The notes: generated by a model not told the origin, from the letters alone. A DNA stretch of 64,000 nt from CAVXTF01 sp963701375 (GCA_963701375.1 CAVOZT010000004.1:372001-436000), one strand, 5' to 3'. Positions 34,814 to 45,278 are shown, numbered from the stretch's first letter. Made by a program: numbers and translations.

Positions 34814-35743
34814 ATGCGAGCCCGGGTCTTTGTCGAACCTCAGATGGGAGCCACCTACGAGCAGCAGCTCGAGGTAGCGCGCACCGCCGAGAGCAACGGC
34901 TTCGACGCCTTCTTCCGTTCAGACCACTACCTGACAATGAGCGGCGACGGGCTCCCGGGTCCGACCGATTCGTGGGTAACGCTCGCCGGGCTCGCTCGTG
35001 AGACCACGAGCATCAAGCTCGGCACCCTGCTCACGTCGGCGACATTCCGTCTTCCTGGGCTCCTCGCCATCTCGGTCGCAGAGGTGGACGCGATGAGTCG
35101 TGGACGAGCCGAGCTCGGTCTAGGCGCAGGATGGTTCGATGCCGAGCACACCGCATACGGGGTGCCCTTCCCGTCTACCAAGGAGCGTTTCGATCGGCTC
35201 GAGGAGCAGCTCGAAATCATCACGGGACTGTGGACGACCCCAGTCGGTTCCACATTCTCTTTCGAGGGTCGGCACTACCAATTGAAAGAAAGTCCGGCAC
35301 TGCCGAAGACAGTCCAATCGCCGCATCCGCCCGTGATCGTCGGAGGGTTGGGCCCGAAGCGCACACCGGATCTGGCGGCACGCTTCGCAACGGAGTACAA
35401 CGCCCCGTTCGTACAGCCCGCCGACGCCTCGAAGCAGTTCGCTCTCGTGCGCGAAGCGTGCGAGCGCGCCGGTCGGAATCCCGGCGAGCTCACGTACTCG
35501 GTCGCTTCCACGGTGTGTTGTGGGGTGGACGATGCCGAGTTGGCACGCCGCGCTCAGAAGACGGGACAGCCACTCGAGAATCTCCGCGCTTACGCGACCG
35601 CCGGGACGCCCCAACAGGTGGTCGATCGCCTGGCCGAGTTCTCGAATGCGGGTGCGCAGGTCGTCTACCTGCAGGTCCTCGACATGGACGACCTGGACCA
35701 CATCCGGCTGCTCGGCGAGGACGTGCTCCCGCACACTTATTGA
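34814..35743 (+). CDS. LLM-class F420-dependent oxidoreductase (TIGR03560-like)
   Basis: 309-residue luciferase-like TIM barrel: RARVFVEPQMGATYEQQLEVARTAESNGFDAFFRSDHYL, TTSIKLGTLLTSATFRLPGLLAISVAEVDAMSRGRAELGLGAGWF and PHPPVIVGGLGPKRTPDLAARFA are typical of the F420 group with an Asp-His (SDHY) pocket. A GGAG ribosome site precedes the ATG. It is 37 bases after the IpdF-like gene and 17 before the ligase, so it is in the same operon. The substrate is unknown; unlike the neighbouring genes it has no counterpart I recall in the mycobacterial C/D-ring cluster. Confidence 0.85.
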   Translation: MRARVFVEPQMGATYEQQLEVARTAESNGFDAFFRSDHYLTMSGDGLPGPTDSWVTLAGLARETTSIKLGTLLTSATFRLPGLLAISVAEVDAMSRGRAELGLGAGWFDAEHTAYGVPFPSTKERFDRLEEQLEIITGLWTTPVGSTFSFEGRHYQLKESPALPKTVQSPHPPVIVGGLGPKRTPDLAARFATEYNAPFVQPADASKQFALVREACERAGRNPGELTYSVASTVCCGVDDAELARRAQKTGQPLENLRAYATAGTPQQVVDRLAEFSNAGAQVVYLQVLDMDDLDHIRLLGEDVLPHTY

Positions 35744-35759
35744 CCAGTACCCTGACGGC

Positions 35760-37512
35760 GTGTCAGAAACCGGGGGTGCGGCACCGCACGACGAGGAAGT
35801 GGACGACCCCCGCGGAGATCTCCGTTGGGGCACGATCCCGGGCCTCGTTGCCGACGCCGCTGAACGCTTCGGCGAGAACGAAGCCCTGGTCGACGGGGAT
35901 GTGCGCCTCACCTTCTCCGACCTGGCCGAAAGGGCGCTCGAGGTCACTCGGGCGGCGATCGCCATAGGAACCCAGCCCGGCGACCGGGTCGGGATCTGGG
36001 CCCCGAACTCGTCGGCGTGGGTGGTCGCGGCACTCGGCATGGTCGGCGCGGGCGCAGTGCTCGTGCCGGTCAACACCCGCTTCAAGGGACCCGAGGCGGC
36101 ACACATCCTGCGGTCCTCAGGTGCCCGCATGCTGTTCACGGTGAACAGCTTCCTCGGTAACCAGTTTCCCGACATGCTTGCCGGCGAGGATCTCCCGGAT
36201 CTCGAACGCATCATCCTTCTGCACGACTTAGGCGCCTCCTCCAAGCAAGGGGCCGAACCGGCGGACACCTCGGAGATCACGCGGGTGGACGAGGTTCCCG
36301 TTTACGGGTGGCACGAGTTTCTCGCCGCAGAAGACGGGGTCGTCGAGAGCGCCGGCGCCGTTTCGGGGCGTTGCGTCAACGAGTCGTCCGCCCGTGCGCG
36401 CTGGCAGAGCGTCGCGCCAGATGACCTGTCGGACCTCATGTTCACCTCGGGCACGACGGGAAGCCCGAAGGGCGCGATGACGACGCATCGCCAGTGCCTG
36501 CGAACCTTCGCGACGTGGGCCGAGATCGTGGGGCTCCGAGCAGGCGACCGCTACCTGGTCGTCAACCCGTTCTTCCATACGTTCGGCTACAAAGCCGGGA
36601 TTCTCGCCTGCCTGATGCAAGGGGCGACTCTCGTCCCGGTGGACGTGTTCGACGTGGAAAGGGTGCTCGAGGTCGTGGCGAGAGAGAGAATTTCAGTGAT
36701 CCCCGGTCCGCCGACCCTCTACCAATCGATCATCGAGCGGACTGACCGCGAGCAGCATGACTTGTCTTCGCTTCGGCTCGCCGTGACGGGCGCGGCCGTC
36801 GTGCCGGTCGAGCTCGTGAAACTCATGAGGTCGGAGCTCGGGTTCGAGACGGTGCTCACTGCGTACGGTCTCACCGAGTCCACCGGCGTGGTCACCATGT
36901 GCAGGCAGGCGGATCCACCCGAGGTCATTGCGTTCGACCTCGGGACGAGCGATCCCAGGGCTCGAAGTACGCGTCGTTGACGACAAGGGCGATGAAGTGC
37001 CTCACGGACAGCCGGGAGAAGTGGTCGTCCGCGGTTACACGGTCATCTCGGGGTATTTCGGTAATCCCGAGGCGACGGCAGAGGCGATCGACTCCGACGG
37101 CTGGCTGCACACGGGGGACGTCGGCGTCTTGGACGAAGAACGCAATCTGCGGATCACCGACCGAACCAAGGACATGTACGTGGTCGGAGGGTTCAACGCG
37201 TACCCGGCAGAAGTCGAGAGCATGCTGGCGCGCCATCCGGGAATCAGCCAGGTTTCGGTCGTCGGGGTTGCAGACGCCCGGCTGGGGGAAGTTGGTTTCG
37301 CGTTCGTCGTTGCGCGGCCCGAGGTGGACACTGCGCTGCTGCCTGAGCAGATAATCGCCTGGGCCAAGGACAAGATGGCCAATTACAAGGTCCCGCGCCA
37401 GGTGAGGATCGTCGAGTCGCTTCCACTGAATGCGAGCGGCAAGGTCCTTAAGACTGAGCTCAGGAAGCTGGCGCGCGAGAGCGCGGCCAACACTGAGCCC
37501 GACAGGAGGTAG
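35760..37512 (+). CDS. fadD3: Acyl-CoA ligase, FadD3-like (frameshifted)
   Basis: About 583 residues after removing one extra base near 36933 that separates ADPPEVIA from STSGRAIPGLEVRVVDD. MFTSGTTGSPKGAMTTH is the P-loop; NPFFHTFGYKAGILACLMQGATLVP, VIPGPPTLYQSII and LTAYGLTESTGVVTMCR mirror mycobacterial FadD3, which charges HIP, the C/D-ring propionate left from steroids. The hinge DRTKDMYVVGGFNAYPAEVE and Lys in NASGKVLKTEL complete the ligase. An extra N-terminal ~20 residues and a Ser/Glu-rich insertion (about 185-215) are unusual. GTG start, poor ribosome site. Confidence 0.82.
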
Positions 37513-37520
37513 ACGAAAAG

Positions 37521-38627
37521 ATGCGAGGCATCGTTTTCACCGGCAGCGACGCCGAGGTCACCGACCAGCTCACGGTGAGGGGCCCGGCACGAGGAGAGGT
37601 GCTCGTTGCCGTTCAGGCAGCCGGGGTCTGCCACTCCGACTTGTCGGTGATCGACGGAACCATCCCCTGGAAGCCCCCGTCCGTTCTCGGACACGAAGGT
37701 GCCGGCATCGTCGAGGCGGTGGGCGAGGGTGTCACTAGTGTCGAGCCTGGGGACCATGTCGTGGTGACGACGCTTGCCAACTGCGGGCGCTGTCGGGCGT
37801 GCACGACAGGGCATCCGACTTGGTGCATTCGCAGCCTCGGCAACGTGTCCACCCCGTTCGAGTACGCGGGACAGCCCGCCTCCAACTTCGCGGCCACGTC
37901 GGTGTTCGTGGAGCGGACGGTCGTGACCGAGATGCAGGCGATCAAGATCTCGCCCGAGGTCCCCTTCACTTCGGCGTGTCTCATCGGTTGCGGTGTGCTC
38001 ACGGGTGTCGGCGCAGTGCTCAATCGAGCAAAGGTCCAGCCCGGTGACACCGCCGCGGTCTTCGGAGTAGGCGGTGTCGGGCTCAACGTCATCCAGGGTC
38101 TCAGGCTTTCGAATGCGAGCAAGATCATCGCGGTCGACACGGTCGCGGACAAAGAAAGACTCGCGAGGCAATTCGGCGCAACCGATTTCGTGGACGCTTC
38201 GACGACGGATGCTGCGCAACAGATCCGGAGCCTGGTCCCTCACGCCCCGAACAGCATTCCTGGGGCGCTCGGGCCGGGGGGAGTCACATGGGCATTCGAC
38301 TGTGTCGGGCACACGTCGGTACTGCGGAGCGCGCTCGATTCACTGGACTGGGGCGGCACGGCGCTCGCAATCGGGATACCGCCGCGCGGTAGCGAGGTGC
38401 CGGTGGACGTGAACGCCCTCGCATACGTGGACCGCACGCTCATGGGCTGCCGGTACGGTTCGGCCCGCCCGCAACACGACGTGCCGCTACTTGTCGAGTT
38501 GTACCTGGAAGGGCGTTTGATGCTCGACGAGCTCGTCACAGAGACCCGGCCGCTCGAGGAGTTCAAGGCGATCGTCAACGACATGCACCACGGGCGTCTC
38601 GCTCGGGGCGTGCTCATCGTCGCGTGA
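37521..38627 (+). CDS. Zinc-dependent alcohol dehydrogenase
   Basis: 368-residue medium-chain dehydrogenase. Catalytic zinc ligands are in GVCHSDLS (Cys) and GHEGAGIVE (His); the structural zinc site is NCGRCRACTTGHPTWC; the Rossmann motif is VFGVGGVGLNVIQG. Class III/NDMA-type alcohol dehydrogenases of actinobacteria look alike (LGNVSTPFEYAGQPASNFAATSVFVERTVV). Nine bases after the ligase stop, so the same operon. It may oxidise an alcohol or aldehyde formed during lipid or steroid breakdown. Confidence 0.88.
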   Translation: MRGIVFTGSDAEVTDQLTVRGPARGEVLVAVQAAGVCHSDLSVIDGTIPWKPPSVLGHEGAGIVEAVGEGVTSVEPGDHVVVTTLANCGRCRACTTGHPTWCIRSLGNVSTPFEYAGQPASNFAATSVFVERTVVTEMQAIKISPEVPFTSACLIGCGVLTGVGAVLNRAKVQPGDTAAVFGVGGVGLNVIQGLRLSNASKIIAVDTVADKERLARQFGATDFVDASTTDAAQQIRSLVPHAPNSIPGALGPGGVTWAFDCVGHTSVLRSALDSLDWGGTALAIGIPPRGSEVPVDVNALAYVDRTLMGCRYGSARPQHDVPLLVELYLEGRLMLDELVTETRPLEEFKAIVNDMHHGRLARGVLIVA

Positions 38628-38657
38628 CCCATACGGGCTCGTGAGCCACCCGAGAGA

Positions 38658-40244
38658 ATGACAACGCATCGCGAGGCAGAGACCGTCGTCAACGTCCTGC
38701 GCGAGTCCGCCGACGCTGGCGCAGACCGCGAGGCATACGTCGAATACGACGCCGAGTCGACGCGTACGTCCCGGAGCAGCCTCACCTTCGGGGCGCTGGA
38801 CGCGGCCGCAGATTCGGTGGCGGCGGTTTTGGCGGACCGCGGAGTGACCAAGGGCGACGTGGTAGCGCTCGTGCTGCCGTCGTCGATCGATTACGCCGTC
38901 TGCTATCACGCCGCGCTAAGGCTCGGAGCTGTGACGAGCGGGGTAAACCCGAGGCTCGGCGGAAAGGAGCGCGCTTCGATCTTCAACCGTCTCGGCGCCG
39001 TCGTGACGGTCGCAGAGAGTCGGGACCCGGCTCTAACGGAGGAACGGGGTCACGTCATCTGTCGTTCGGAGGTATCGGCTGCCGTATCGGAGGCGGCCAC
39101 GGGACGGCACCAACCAAGGCCAACTCGCCCGCGGCTCGATCCCTCGGACCCTGTTGCGATCGTCTGGACGGGCGGATCGACCGGCGTTCCCAAGGGGGCG
39201 CTTTTCGACCACGACAACCTGCGTGCGGTCGCGGCGGGGACCGACGCGCTCTCGGCTCAAGGGGACCGGCGGCTCTCGCCGCTTCCGTTCGCTCACGTCG
39301 GCTACATGACCCGACCGTGGGACGAGATCTCCAAGATGATCACGACGGTGATCACGCCGACGCCTTGGAGCGCGGGCGCGACGATCCGGCTACTGGAGAG
39401 AGAGGAGGTCACAGTCGGCCAGGGGGTTCCGACCCAGTGGGCGCTCGTCCTCGCGCACCCGGACCTCGAAGTCGCCGACCTGTCGAGTCTGCGCGTCGCC
39501 GGGACAGGTGCGTCGCGTGTGCCTCCTGAGCTCGTGCGGGCGATGCGTGAGCGCTTAGGGTGCCCCGTCGTGGTCCGCTACACGTCTACCGAGACATCGC
39601 TCGGCACCGGCACGCGACCCGGCGACCCCGACGACGTCGTAGCCACGACGGTGGGCAGGGCGGTGCAAGGAGTGGAGCTCGAGGTCGTTGACGAGGCGGG
39701 GAACCCCGTCGCGGTGGGAGAGGTCGGCACCGTCAGGATGCGATCCGCGGCCGGTATGCGCGGCTACGTGGGCCGAGGCAGCGAGATCGACAAGTTGGCC
39801 ACGCAGGCAGTCATCGACTCAGCGGGCTGGATCTCCACCGGGGATCTCGGTCGGATGGACCAACACGGCGACCTGCAGTTGGTGGGCCGGTCCGTCGAGA
39901 TGCTGATCCGGGGCGGCTACAACGTCTACCCCGGGGAGGTGGAGGCTGTGCTCGGAAGCCACCCGAGCGTCGGCCAGGTAACGGTGGTCGGAGCTCCCGA
40001 CCCGGTTCTCGGAGAAGTCGTAGTGGCGTTCGTCGTGCCCGCTGTGGCTGATGGCGGGGAACCCATCAAGCCGACCCTCGAAGATTTGCGCGCCTACTGC
40101 CGCGCGTCGTTGGCTGACTACAAGGCGCCCGACCGGGTGGAGCTACTAGCTGAGCTCCCCACCACCGCATTGGGGAAGATCGACACCCGAGCCCTGTCGG
40201 CCCTTGCAGTTGCACGCCACCAGCCCGAAGGAGCCAGCGCATGA
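38658..40244 (+). CDS. Acyl-CoA ligase of the ANL superfamily
   Basis: 528 residues. A divergent P-loop VWTGGSTGVPKGALFDH, VVRYTSTETS, GWISTGDLGRMDQHGDLQLVGRSVEMLIRGGYNVYPGEVE and Lys in ALGKIDTRAL near the end. The motifs for adenylation and thioester steps are complete. It overlaps the next gene by four bases (ATGA), an unknown protein that may act on or bind its product. The substrate cannot be read from sequence; the GG in TGGST is shared with some aromatic or steroid ligases. Confidence 0.85.
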   Translation: MTTHREAETVVNVLRESADAGADREAYVEYDAESTRTSRSSLTFGALDAAADSVAAVLADRGVTKGDVVALVLPSSIDYAVCYHAALRLGAVTSGVNPRLGGKERASIFNRLGAVVTVAESRDPALTEERGHVICRSEVSAAVSEAATGRHQPRPTRPRLDPSDPVAIVWTGGSTGVPKGALFDHDNLRAVAAGTDALSAQGDRRLSPLPFAHVGYMTRPWDEISKMITTVITPTPWSAGATIRLLEREEVTVGQGVPTQWALVLAHPDLEVADLSSLRVAGTGASRVPPELVRAMRERLGCPVVVRYTSTETSLGTGTRPGDPDDVVATTVGRAVQGVELEVVDEAGNPVAVGEVGTVRMRSAAGMRGYVGRGSEIDKLATQAVIDSAGWISTGDLGRMDQHGDLQLVGRSVEMLIRGGYNVYPGEVEAVLGSHPSVGQVTVVGAPDPVLGEVVVAFVVPAVADGGEPIKPTLEDLRAYCRASLADYKAPDRVELLAELPTTALGKIDTRALSALAVARHQPEGASA

Positions 40245-41125
40245 CGACAGAGACGTCACCGACCGGGACGACCGAGACCACCGACAAGCGCCAACCCCGC
40301 TCGCACGGGGTGGTCGCGGCGGCAGATCCGGTCAAGGTCGGGTCGATGCTGTTCACACTCGTCGAGCCTCACCGGGGTCACGAGGTCGCGTACAACCGCT
40401 GGTACGAGCGGGATCACTTCTATTCCGGATGCATGATCGGGCCGTGGCAGTTCGCCGGCAGGAGATTCGTCGCGACGGCCGAGCTGAAGAAGTTGCGGGA
40501 TCCCGATCCCTCTGTCGTAACCGGCACCCCGGAAAGAGGATCGTACGTAGGGGTCTACTGGGTGCTCGACGGCCATCACGACGACTGGAACCTGTGGGCG
40601 GTCGACCAGGTCCGCGCGCTGCACAAGCAAGGTCGCATGTTCGACGAGCGCGATCATGTCCACACACTGCTGTACAAGTACCGCCTCGAGGTCGGTCGTG
40701 AATCTGATCCGGTTCCTGCCGAGCTGGCCCTCGATCACCCTTACAAGGGCATGGTCGCCATGTGGGTGGATGCGCCCGCAGATTCTCCCGAGCAGACCGC
40801 ACGGGCCGAGCTCGAAAAGAGGCTTACCGAGGAGCACCTGCCATCCGTGCTCCCAGGCTCGCCCGCCGGACTCGTCATCGGATGGGAACCGCTGCCACTT
40901 CAGGTTGACGTTCCGGGCGTGGCGCGAACCGAATCACTCGATCGGCGGCTGCTTCTCATGTGGTTCCTCGACGAGTTGCCGGCGGAGTCGTCGCTGGCCG
41001 CGACCGTGGGAAAGGCGCGGGAGCAGATCGAGAAGGCCGGCCACGGCACCGTGCTTGCAGTAATCCCGTTCATTCCCACGATTCCCGGCACCGACACCTA
41101 CACGGACCAGCTCTGGCCAGAGTGA
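40241..41125 (+). CDS. Unknown protein, probable double dimeric alpha-beta-barrel (EthD-like)
   Basis: 294 residues, soluble. VKVGSMLFTLVEPHRGHEVAYNRWYERDHFYSGC has the pattern of dimeric alpha-beta-barrel (EthD/DUF) proteins, namely a beta strand then a helix with NRWYERDH. The second half (about 170-290; MVAMWVDAPADSPEQTARAELEKRLTEEHLP...LLLMWFLDELP) looks like a second copy. It is wedged between two acyl-CoA ligases with a 4-base overlap upstream and 13 bases downstream, so it very likely serves the same pathway. Function unknown; the fold proposal is inference from short patterns. Confidence 0.65.
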   Translation: MTTETSPTGTTETTDKRQPRSHGVVAAADPVKVGSMLFTLVEPHRGHEVAYNRWYERDHFYSGCMIGPWQFAGRRFVATAELKKLRDPDPSVVTGTPERGSYVGVYWVLDGHHDDWNLWAVDQVRALHKQGRMFDERDHVHTLLYKYRLEVGRESDPVPAELALDHPYKGMVAMWVDAPADSPEQTARAELEKRLTEEHLPSVLPGSPAGLVIGWEPLPLQVDVPGVARTESLDRRLLLMWFLDELPAESSLAATVGKAREQIEKAGHGTVLAVIPFIPTIPGTDTYTDQLWPE

Positions 41126-41138
41126 CCGAGCGAACGCA

Positions 41139-42767
41139 ATGACCGATTTCGTAGACGAGATCGCCGAACGCGCAGCCAAACGAGACTGGGTCATCGCCCC
41201 GACCTTGTGGGAGCTGATCGAAAGACGCGCCACTTCGACACCCGATGCGCTCATGTCGGTAGATGAGAACGGGCGATCCATCACCTTCGTCTCCTACCGC
41301 AACCAATGCCTGAGTGTTGCCGCGGCCTTGCACTCGCGCTACGAGGTCGGCGAATCGACCCCGGTTAGCTGGTCCCTTCCCACGTGGATCGAGTCGCTCG
41401 TTCTCGTCGGCGCACTGTCGCGGCTTTCCGCGCGCCAGAATCCGATCATCCCGATCTACCGCGAGCGCGAAGTCGGCTTCGCCACCGCTCAGACTCGAGC
41501 AAAGCTCATCGTCGTTCCTTCGGTGTGGAGGGGATTCGACTACGCCGCGATGGCCGGTGCGATCGCCGCAAACCGACCCGGCACGAGCGTCCTTGAATGC
41601 GACCACGAGCTGCCCGAATCCGGCCCGGAAGGCCTTACGGCCCTTCCTGCACCGCCAACTATCCCGGAGAAGGCCGCCGACGCCGAGGTGCGTTGGGTCT
41701 TCTACACCTCGGGAACGACCGCCGACCCGAAGGGTGCGCAGCACACCGACCTGACCGTGCTCGCCTCGGCGTTGGCAATGAGCGAATGCCTCGACGTTGT
41801 CCCCGAAGACGTTTCCGGGCTCGTCTTCCCCTTCACGCACATTGGCGGCATCGGCTGGCTGATGGCGGCGCTCATCTCGGGATGCCGCGTGGTCATCACG
41901 GAGGGTTTCGACGCAGCTGCCACGCCGGCGCTCCTCGCGAGAAACGACGTGACGCTCGCGGGGTCGGGCACGCCTTTCCACATGGCTTACCTGGCGACCC
42001 AGCGAGCATCCACCGGCGGTCGGATCTTTCCGCGCGTGCGCGCCTTCCCCGGAGGCGGTGCACCGAAGCCGCCTCAACTCCACCACGACCTGAAAGCAGA
42101 GGTCGGTGGCGTGGGCATCGTGTCGGGCTACGGGTTGACGGAGGCCCCGATCGTCTGCATGGCGACGTGCAGCGATCCCGACGACAAGCTCGCGGATACA
42201 GAGGGCCGGGCGACCCCCGGGGTCACGTTCAAGGTCGTGGCGCTCGACGGAAAGACGGTTGGCCCGGGGAACGAGGGAGAGTTGCGGGTGAATGGTCCGC
42301 AGGTCATCCGCGGATATCTCGACTCGGCGTTGGATGCTGACGCGTTCGACGAAGAGGGATTCTTCCGTACGGGCGACCTGGGCGTGATCGACGAGGACGG
42401 GTACGTGGTGGTTACGGGGCGGCTGAAAGACGTGATCATCCGCCACGGCGAGAACATCTCGGCCAAGGAGGTCGAGGACCTGCTCTACCAGCACCCAGCG
42501 GTTGCAGACGTCGCAGTGATCGGCCTTCCCGATCCCCGCACAGGCGAGCGCGCTTGCGCCGTCATATCTCTTCGTCCCGAGATGCCCCCGTTGGACCTTG
42601 CGGAACTCAGAGTATTTCTCGAGGGAAAGGGCTTGCGGACACAGGCCGTTCCGGAGCAGGTCGAGATCGTGGAGACAGTGCCGAGAAATCCCGCAGGAAA
42701 GATCTTGAAGCACAAGTTGCGCGAACAGCTCGTCAACAGGCCTCAGGCCGAAGGGAGAGAGACGTGA
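41139..42767 (+). CDS. Acyl-CoA ligase of the ANL superfamily
   Basis: 542 residues. P-loop VFYTSGTTADPKGAQHT, FPFTHIGGIGWLMAALISGC, VSGYGLTEAPIVCMATC, GFFRTGDLGVIDEDGYVVVTGRLKDVIIRHGENISAKEVE and catalytic Lys in NPAGKILKHKLRE. It is similar in style to cyclohexanecarboxylate/steroid-acid ligases, but the subgroup is not certain. Its stop overlaps the GTG of the following SDR by four bases. It is the third ligase of this operon, suggesting several different acids enter the pathway. Confidence 0.87.
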   Translation: MTDFVDEIAERAAKRDWVIAPTLWELIERRATSTPDALMSVDENGRSITFVSYRNQCLSVAAALHSRYEVGESTPVSWSLPTWIESLVLVGALSRLSARQNPIIPIYREREVGFATAQTRAKLIVVPSVWRGFDYAAMAGAIAANRPGTSVLECDHELPESGPEGLTALPAPPTIPEKAADAEVRWVFYTSGTTADPKGAQHTDLTVLASALAMSECLDVVPEDVSGLVFPFTHIGGIGWLMAALISGCRVVITEGFDAAATPALLARNDVTLAGSGTPFHMAYLATQRASTGGRIFPRVRAFPGGGAPKPPQLHHDLKAEVGGVGIVSGYGLTEAPIVCMATCSDPDDKLADTEGRATPGVTFKVVALDGKTVGPGNEGELRVNGPQVIRGYLDSALDADAFDEEGFFRTGDLGVIDEDGYVVVTGRLKDVIIRHGENISAKEVEDLLYQHPAVADVAVIGLPDPRTGERACAVISLRPEMPPLDLAELRVFLEGKGLRTQAVPEQVEIVETVPRNPAGKILKHKLREQLVNRPQAEGRET

Positions 42768-43547
42768 ACGCGGAGCGCATCACGGCGCCACCGTCGAGAA
42801 GGTTCGAGGGAAAGGTCGCTCTCGTAACCGGCGCGGCGTCGGGGATCGGCAGGGCGACCGCGATCCGGCTCGCCACGGAGGGAGCGGCAGTCGCCTGTCT
42901 CGACATAACGGAGAAAGGGCTGAACGAGACGCTCGAGGCGCTCCGGGCCCTCGGAGCGACTGTTCTCGGAGCGCAATGCGACGTCTCCGACGAGACCTCG
43001 GTGGCCGACGCCGTGAAGCTGGCCGCGTCGTTGGGACGCTTCGAGGTGGTCGCCAATGTGGCAGGGATCGGCGGCTTTCACCACGCACATGAAGTGCCGT
43101 TCGCCACCTGGCAAAAGATGATCGGGGTGAACCTCACAGGGACGTTCCTCGTCACTCGCGCGACCCTGCCGGCACTCCTCGACGGTGGCGGAGCGATAGT
43201 CAACGTTCGCGTCGACCGCCGGACTGATCGGATCGGCGTATTCGGCCGCGTACTGCGCGTCCAAGGGCGGTGTCGTCATGCTGACGAAGGCACTCGCGAT
43301 CGAGTACGCAGACAAAGGAGTGCGCGTGAACGCGGTCGCGCCCGGAGGCGTCCAGACGCCGCTCCTAGGCGAGTTCGCGTCGTCACTGCCAGACGGTGCC
43401 GACGCCAAACATCTGTACAAGATCATCAGCCGTATGGGCTACTGCGAACCAGAGGACATCGCGGCGGCCATCGCGTTCCTGGCATCGGACGAGTCGTACT
43501 ACACGACAGGGGCCATCCTGTCGATCGACGGAGGTATCACCGCATGA
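42764..43547 (+). CDS. Short-chain dehydrogenase (frameshifted)
   Basis: About 260 residues after removing one extra C near 43207: VALVTGAASGIGRATAIRLA (NAD(P) motif) and VANVAGIGGFHHAHEVP precede the shift at GGAIVNV, and ASTAGLIGSAYSAAYCASKGG (Ser, Tyr-x3-Lys) through LSIDGGITA follow it. The sequence is of the classic SDR type acting on hydroxy- or keto-steroids or acyl-CoAs. GTG start overlaps the ligase, and its end overlaps the PPOX gene (ATGA). An intact product needs the correction. Confidence 0.85.
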
Positions 43548-44044
43548 GCGACCAACAGACCGCGCCGATGGGCCACGGGGTCAACCAGCGCGCCCAGATC
43601 AAGATGACACCCGATGAGGTGGACGCGTTCATCCACGAGCGCAGGCCGATGTCGATGTGCAGCATCAATCACGACGGGTCGATTCACGCCGTCGCGATGT
43701 GGTACGGGTTCCTCGACGGCCTGGTCGGTGTCGAGACGAAGACGAAGTCCCAGAAGGTGCAGAACCTGCGACGCAACCCGCGGCTCACGTGCCTGTTCGA
43801 GGACGGCGACGTCTACGAGGAGCTGCGCGGGGTCGAGCTCGTCGGCACCGGCGAGATCGTCGACGACCCCGAGCGAATGTTCGAGCTCGGGGTGAGTGTC
43901 TTCGAGCGCTACTACGGCGGCTACAACGAAGAGCTACGACCCTTCGTCGAGACGATGCTCAACAAGCGGGTCGTCGTCGTCCTGCACGTGGAGAGGGTCG
44001 TCTCGTGGGACCACAGAAAGCTCGGGTTGCCCCCGACGACCTGA
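43544..44044 (+). CDS. PPOX-class split beta-barrel flavin/F420 protein
   Basis: 166 residues. MTPDEVDAFIHERRPMSMCSINHDGSIHAVAMWYGFLDG and VGVETKTKSQKVQNLRRNPRLTCLFEDG fit the pyridoxamine-phosphate-oxidase-like split beta-barrel, where the TKSQKVQNLRRNP segment binds the cofactor phosphate. In actinobacteria such proteins bind F420 or FMN and reduce a range of substrates. ATG overlaps the SDR stop, the last gene of the operon; the convergent thiolase ends 14 bases downstream. Confidence 0.8.
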   Translation: MSDQQTAPMGHGVNQRAQIKMTPDEVDAFIHERRPMSMCSINHDGSIHAVAMWYGFLDGLVGVETKTKSQKVQNLRRNPRLTCLFEDGDVYEELRGVELVGTGEIVDDPERMFELGVSVFERYYGGYNEELRPFVETMLNKRVVVVLHVERVVSWDHRKLGLPPTT

Positions 44045-44057
44045 GCCGAGTTCAGCG

Positions 44058-45259
44058 CTAGGAAAGCCGCTCCACGATCATCGCCATTCCCTGGCCTCCC
44101 CCGACGCACATCGTCTCGAGGCCTATCGTCTTGTCCTCGTCCTCGAGCGCGTTGAGCAACGTGGTCATGATGCGCGCACCTGTCATGCCGAAAGGGTGAC
44201 CGAGGGCGATCGCGCCGCCCTTCACGTTCAACTTCTCGATCGGGATGCCGAGATGCCTGGCAGACGGGATCACCTGGGCCGCGAACGCCTCGTTGATCTC
44301 CACGAGGTCCACGTCGTCGATCGTCATCCCGGCTCGCTCGAGCGCCTGGCGGCTCGCCCCGATCGGTCCGAGCCCCATGATCTCCGGACTGAGTGCAGAC
44401 ACGCCGCTCGAGATGATGCGGGCAATCGGCCTGATGCCGAGCTCGTCCCGCGGGTGCTCGACATGACCACCACTGCGGCGGCTCCGTCGTTCAAAGGACA
44501 CGCGTTCCCTGCAGTTACGGTGCCGCCTTCTCTGAAGACCGGCTTCAAAGCGGCGAGACCCTCGACGGTCGTTCCGGGCCGAGGGCCGTCATCCCTCGTC
44601 ACGATCTTGCCTTCCGGAGTCTCCACGGGCACGATCTCGCGCTCGAAGAAGCCGTTCTCTTGAGACGCGACGGCGAGCTGCTGCGACCTGCAGGCGAATT
44701 CGTCCATGTCCTCGCGGCTCACCTTCTCGGCTTCAGCGACGTTCTCCGCCGTCTGGCCCATCGCGATGTAGACGTCGGGCATACCTGCGGTCGGCTCCCA
44801 AGGTGCTCCCACCTTGACGGACCGGTCGGCGGTGCGGACCTCTGCGTCCTTGAAGGCGACGTTGTGAGAGCCCACGTCCGACGCTCCCTGGCCGAACCGG
44901 CTGACCGTCTCCACGCCGGCGGAGATGAACGCACGGCCTTCTCCCGCCTTGATCGCGTGGGCCGCCATGCGAATGGTCTGTAGCGACGACGAGCAGTAGC
45001 GGTTGACGGTTACGCCGGGGACATCGAGCCCGGCGAGGAGGGCGGCGACCCGCGCAACGTTGTAGCCCGCCTCCCCGGCCGGTTGGCCACACCCGACGAT
45101 CACGTCTTCGACCTCGCTCGCGGGCAGCTGCGGCACCTTCTCCAACACGGCGGCAAGCACCAGTGCCGTCAGGTCGTCCGGGCGGCAGTCGACCAGCGAG
45201 CCCTTCATCGCACGGCCGATCGGGGTTCGTACTGCGGCGACGATGACGGCGTCTGGCAT
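44058..45259 (-). CDS. Acetyl-CoA acyltransferase, FadA2-like thiolase (frameshifted)
   Basis: About 400 residues after restoring a missing base near 44460, between GAAAVVVMSS and HPRDELGIRPIARIISSG. Nucleophile Cys in VNRYCSSSLQTIRMA, His in GGAIALGHPFGMTGAR and Cys in TMCVGGGQGMAM. The whole protein parallels mycobacterial FadA2 (start VRTPIGRAMKGSLVDCRPDDLTA). It performs the last cleavage of a beta-oxidation turn. A ribosome site AGGAG lies before the ATG. It is opposite in direction to the large operon, and a palindrome lies 20 bases upstream. Confidence 0.87.
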
Positions 45260-45278
45260 GGGTGGCTCCTAGAAGAAG

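Noticed and set aside
41070..42713. A 547-codon open frame on the minus strand opposite the acyl-CoA ligase
   Set aside because: Its translation is Arg/His/Asp-rich without motifs, while the plus strand has complete ANL ligase motifs; it is a GC-bias shadow.
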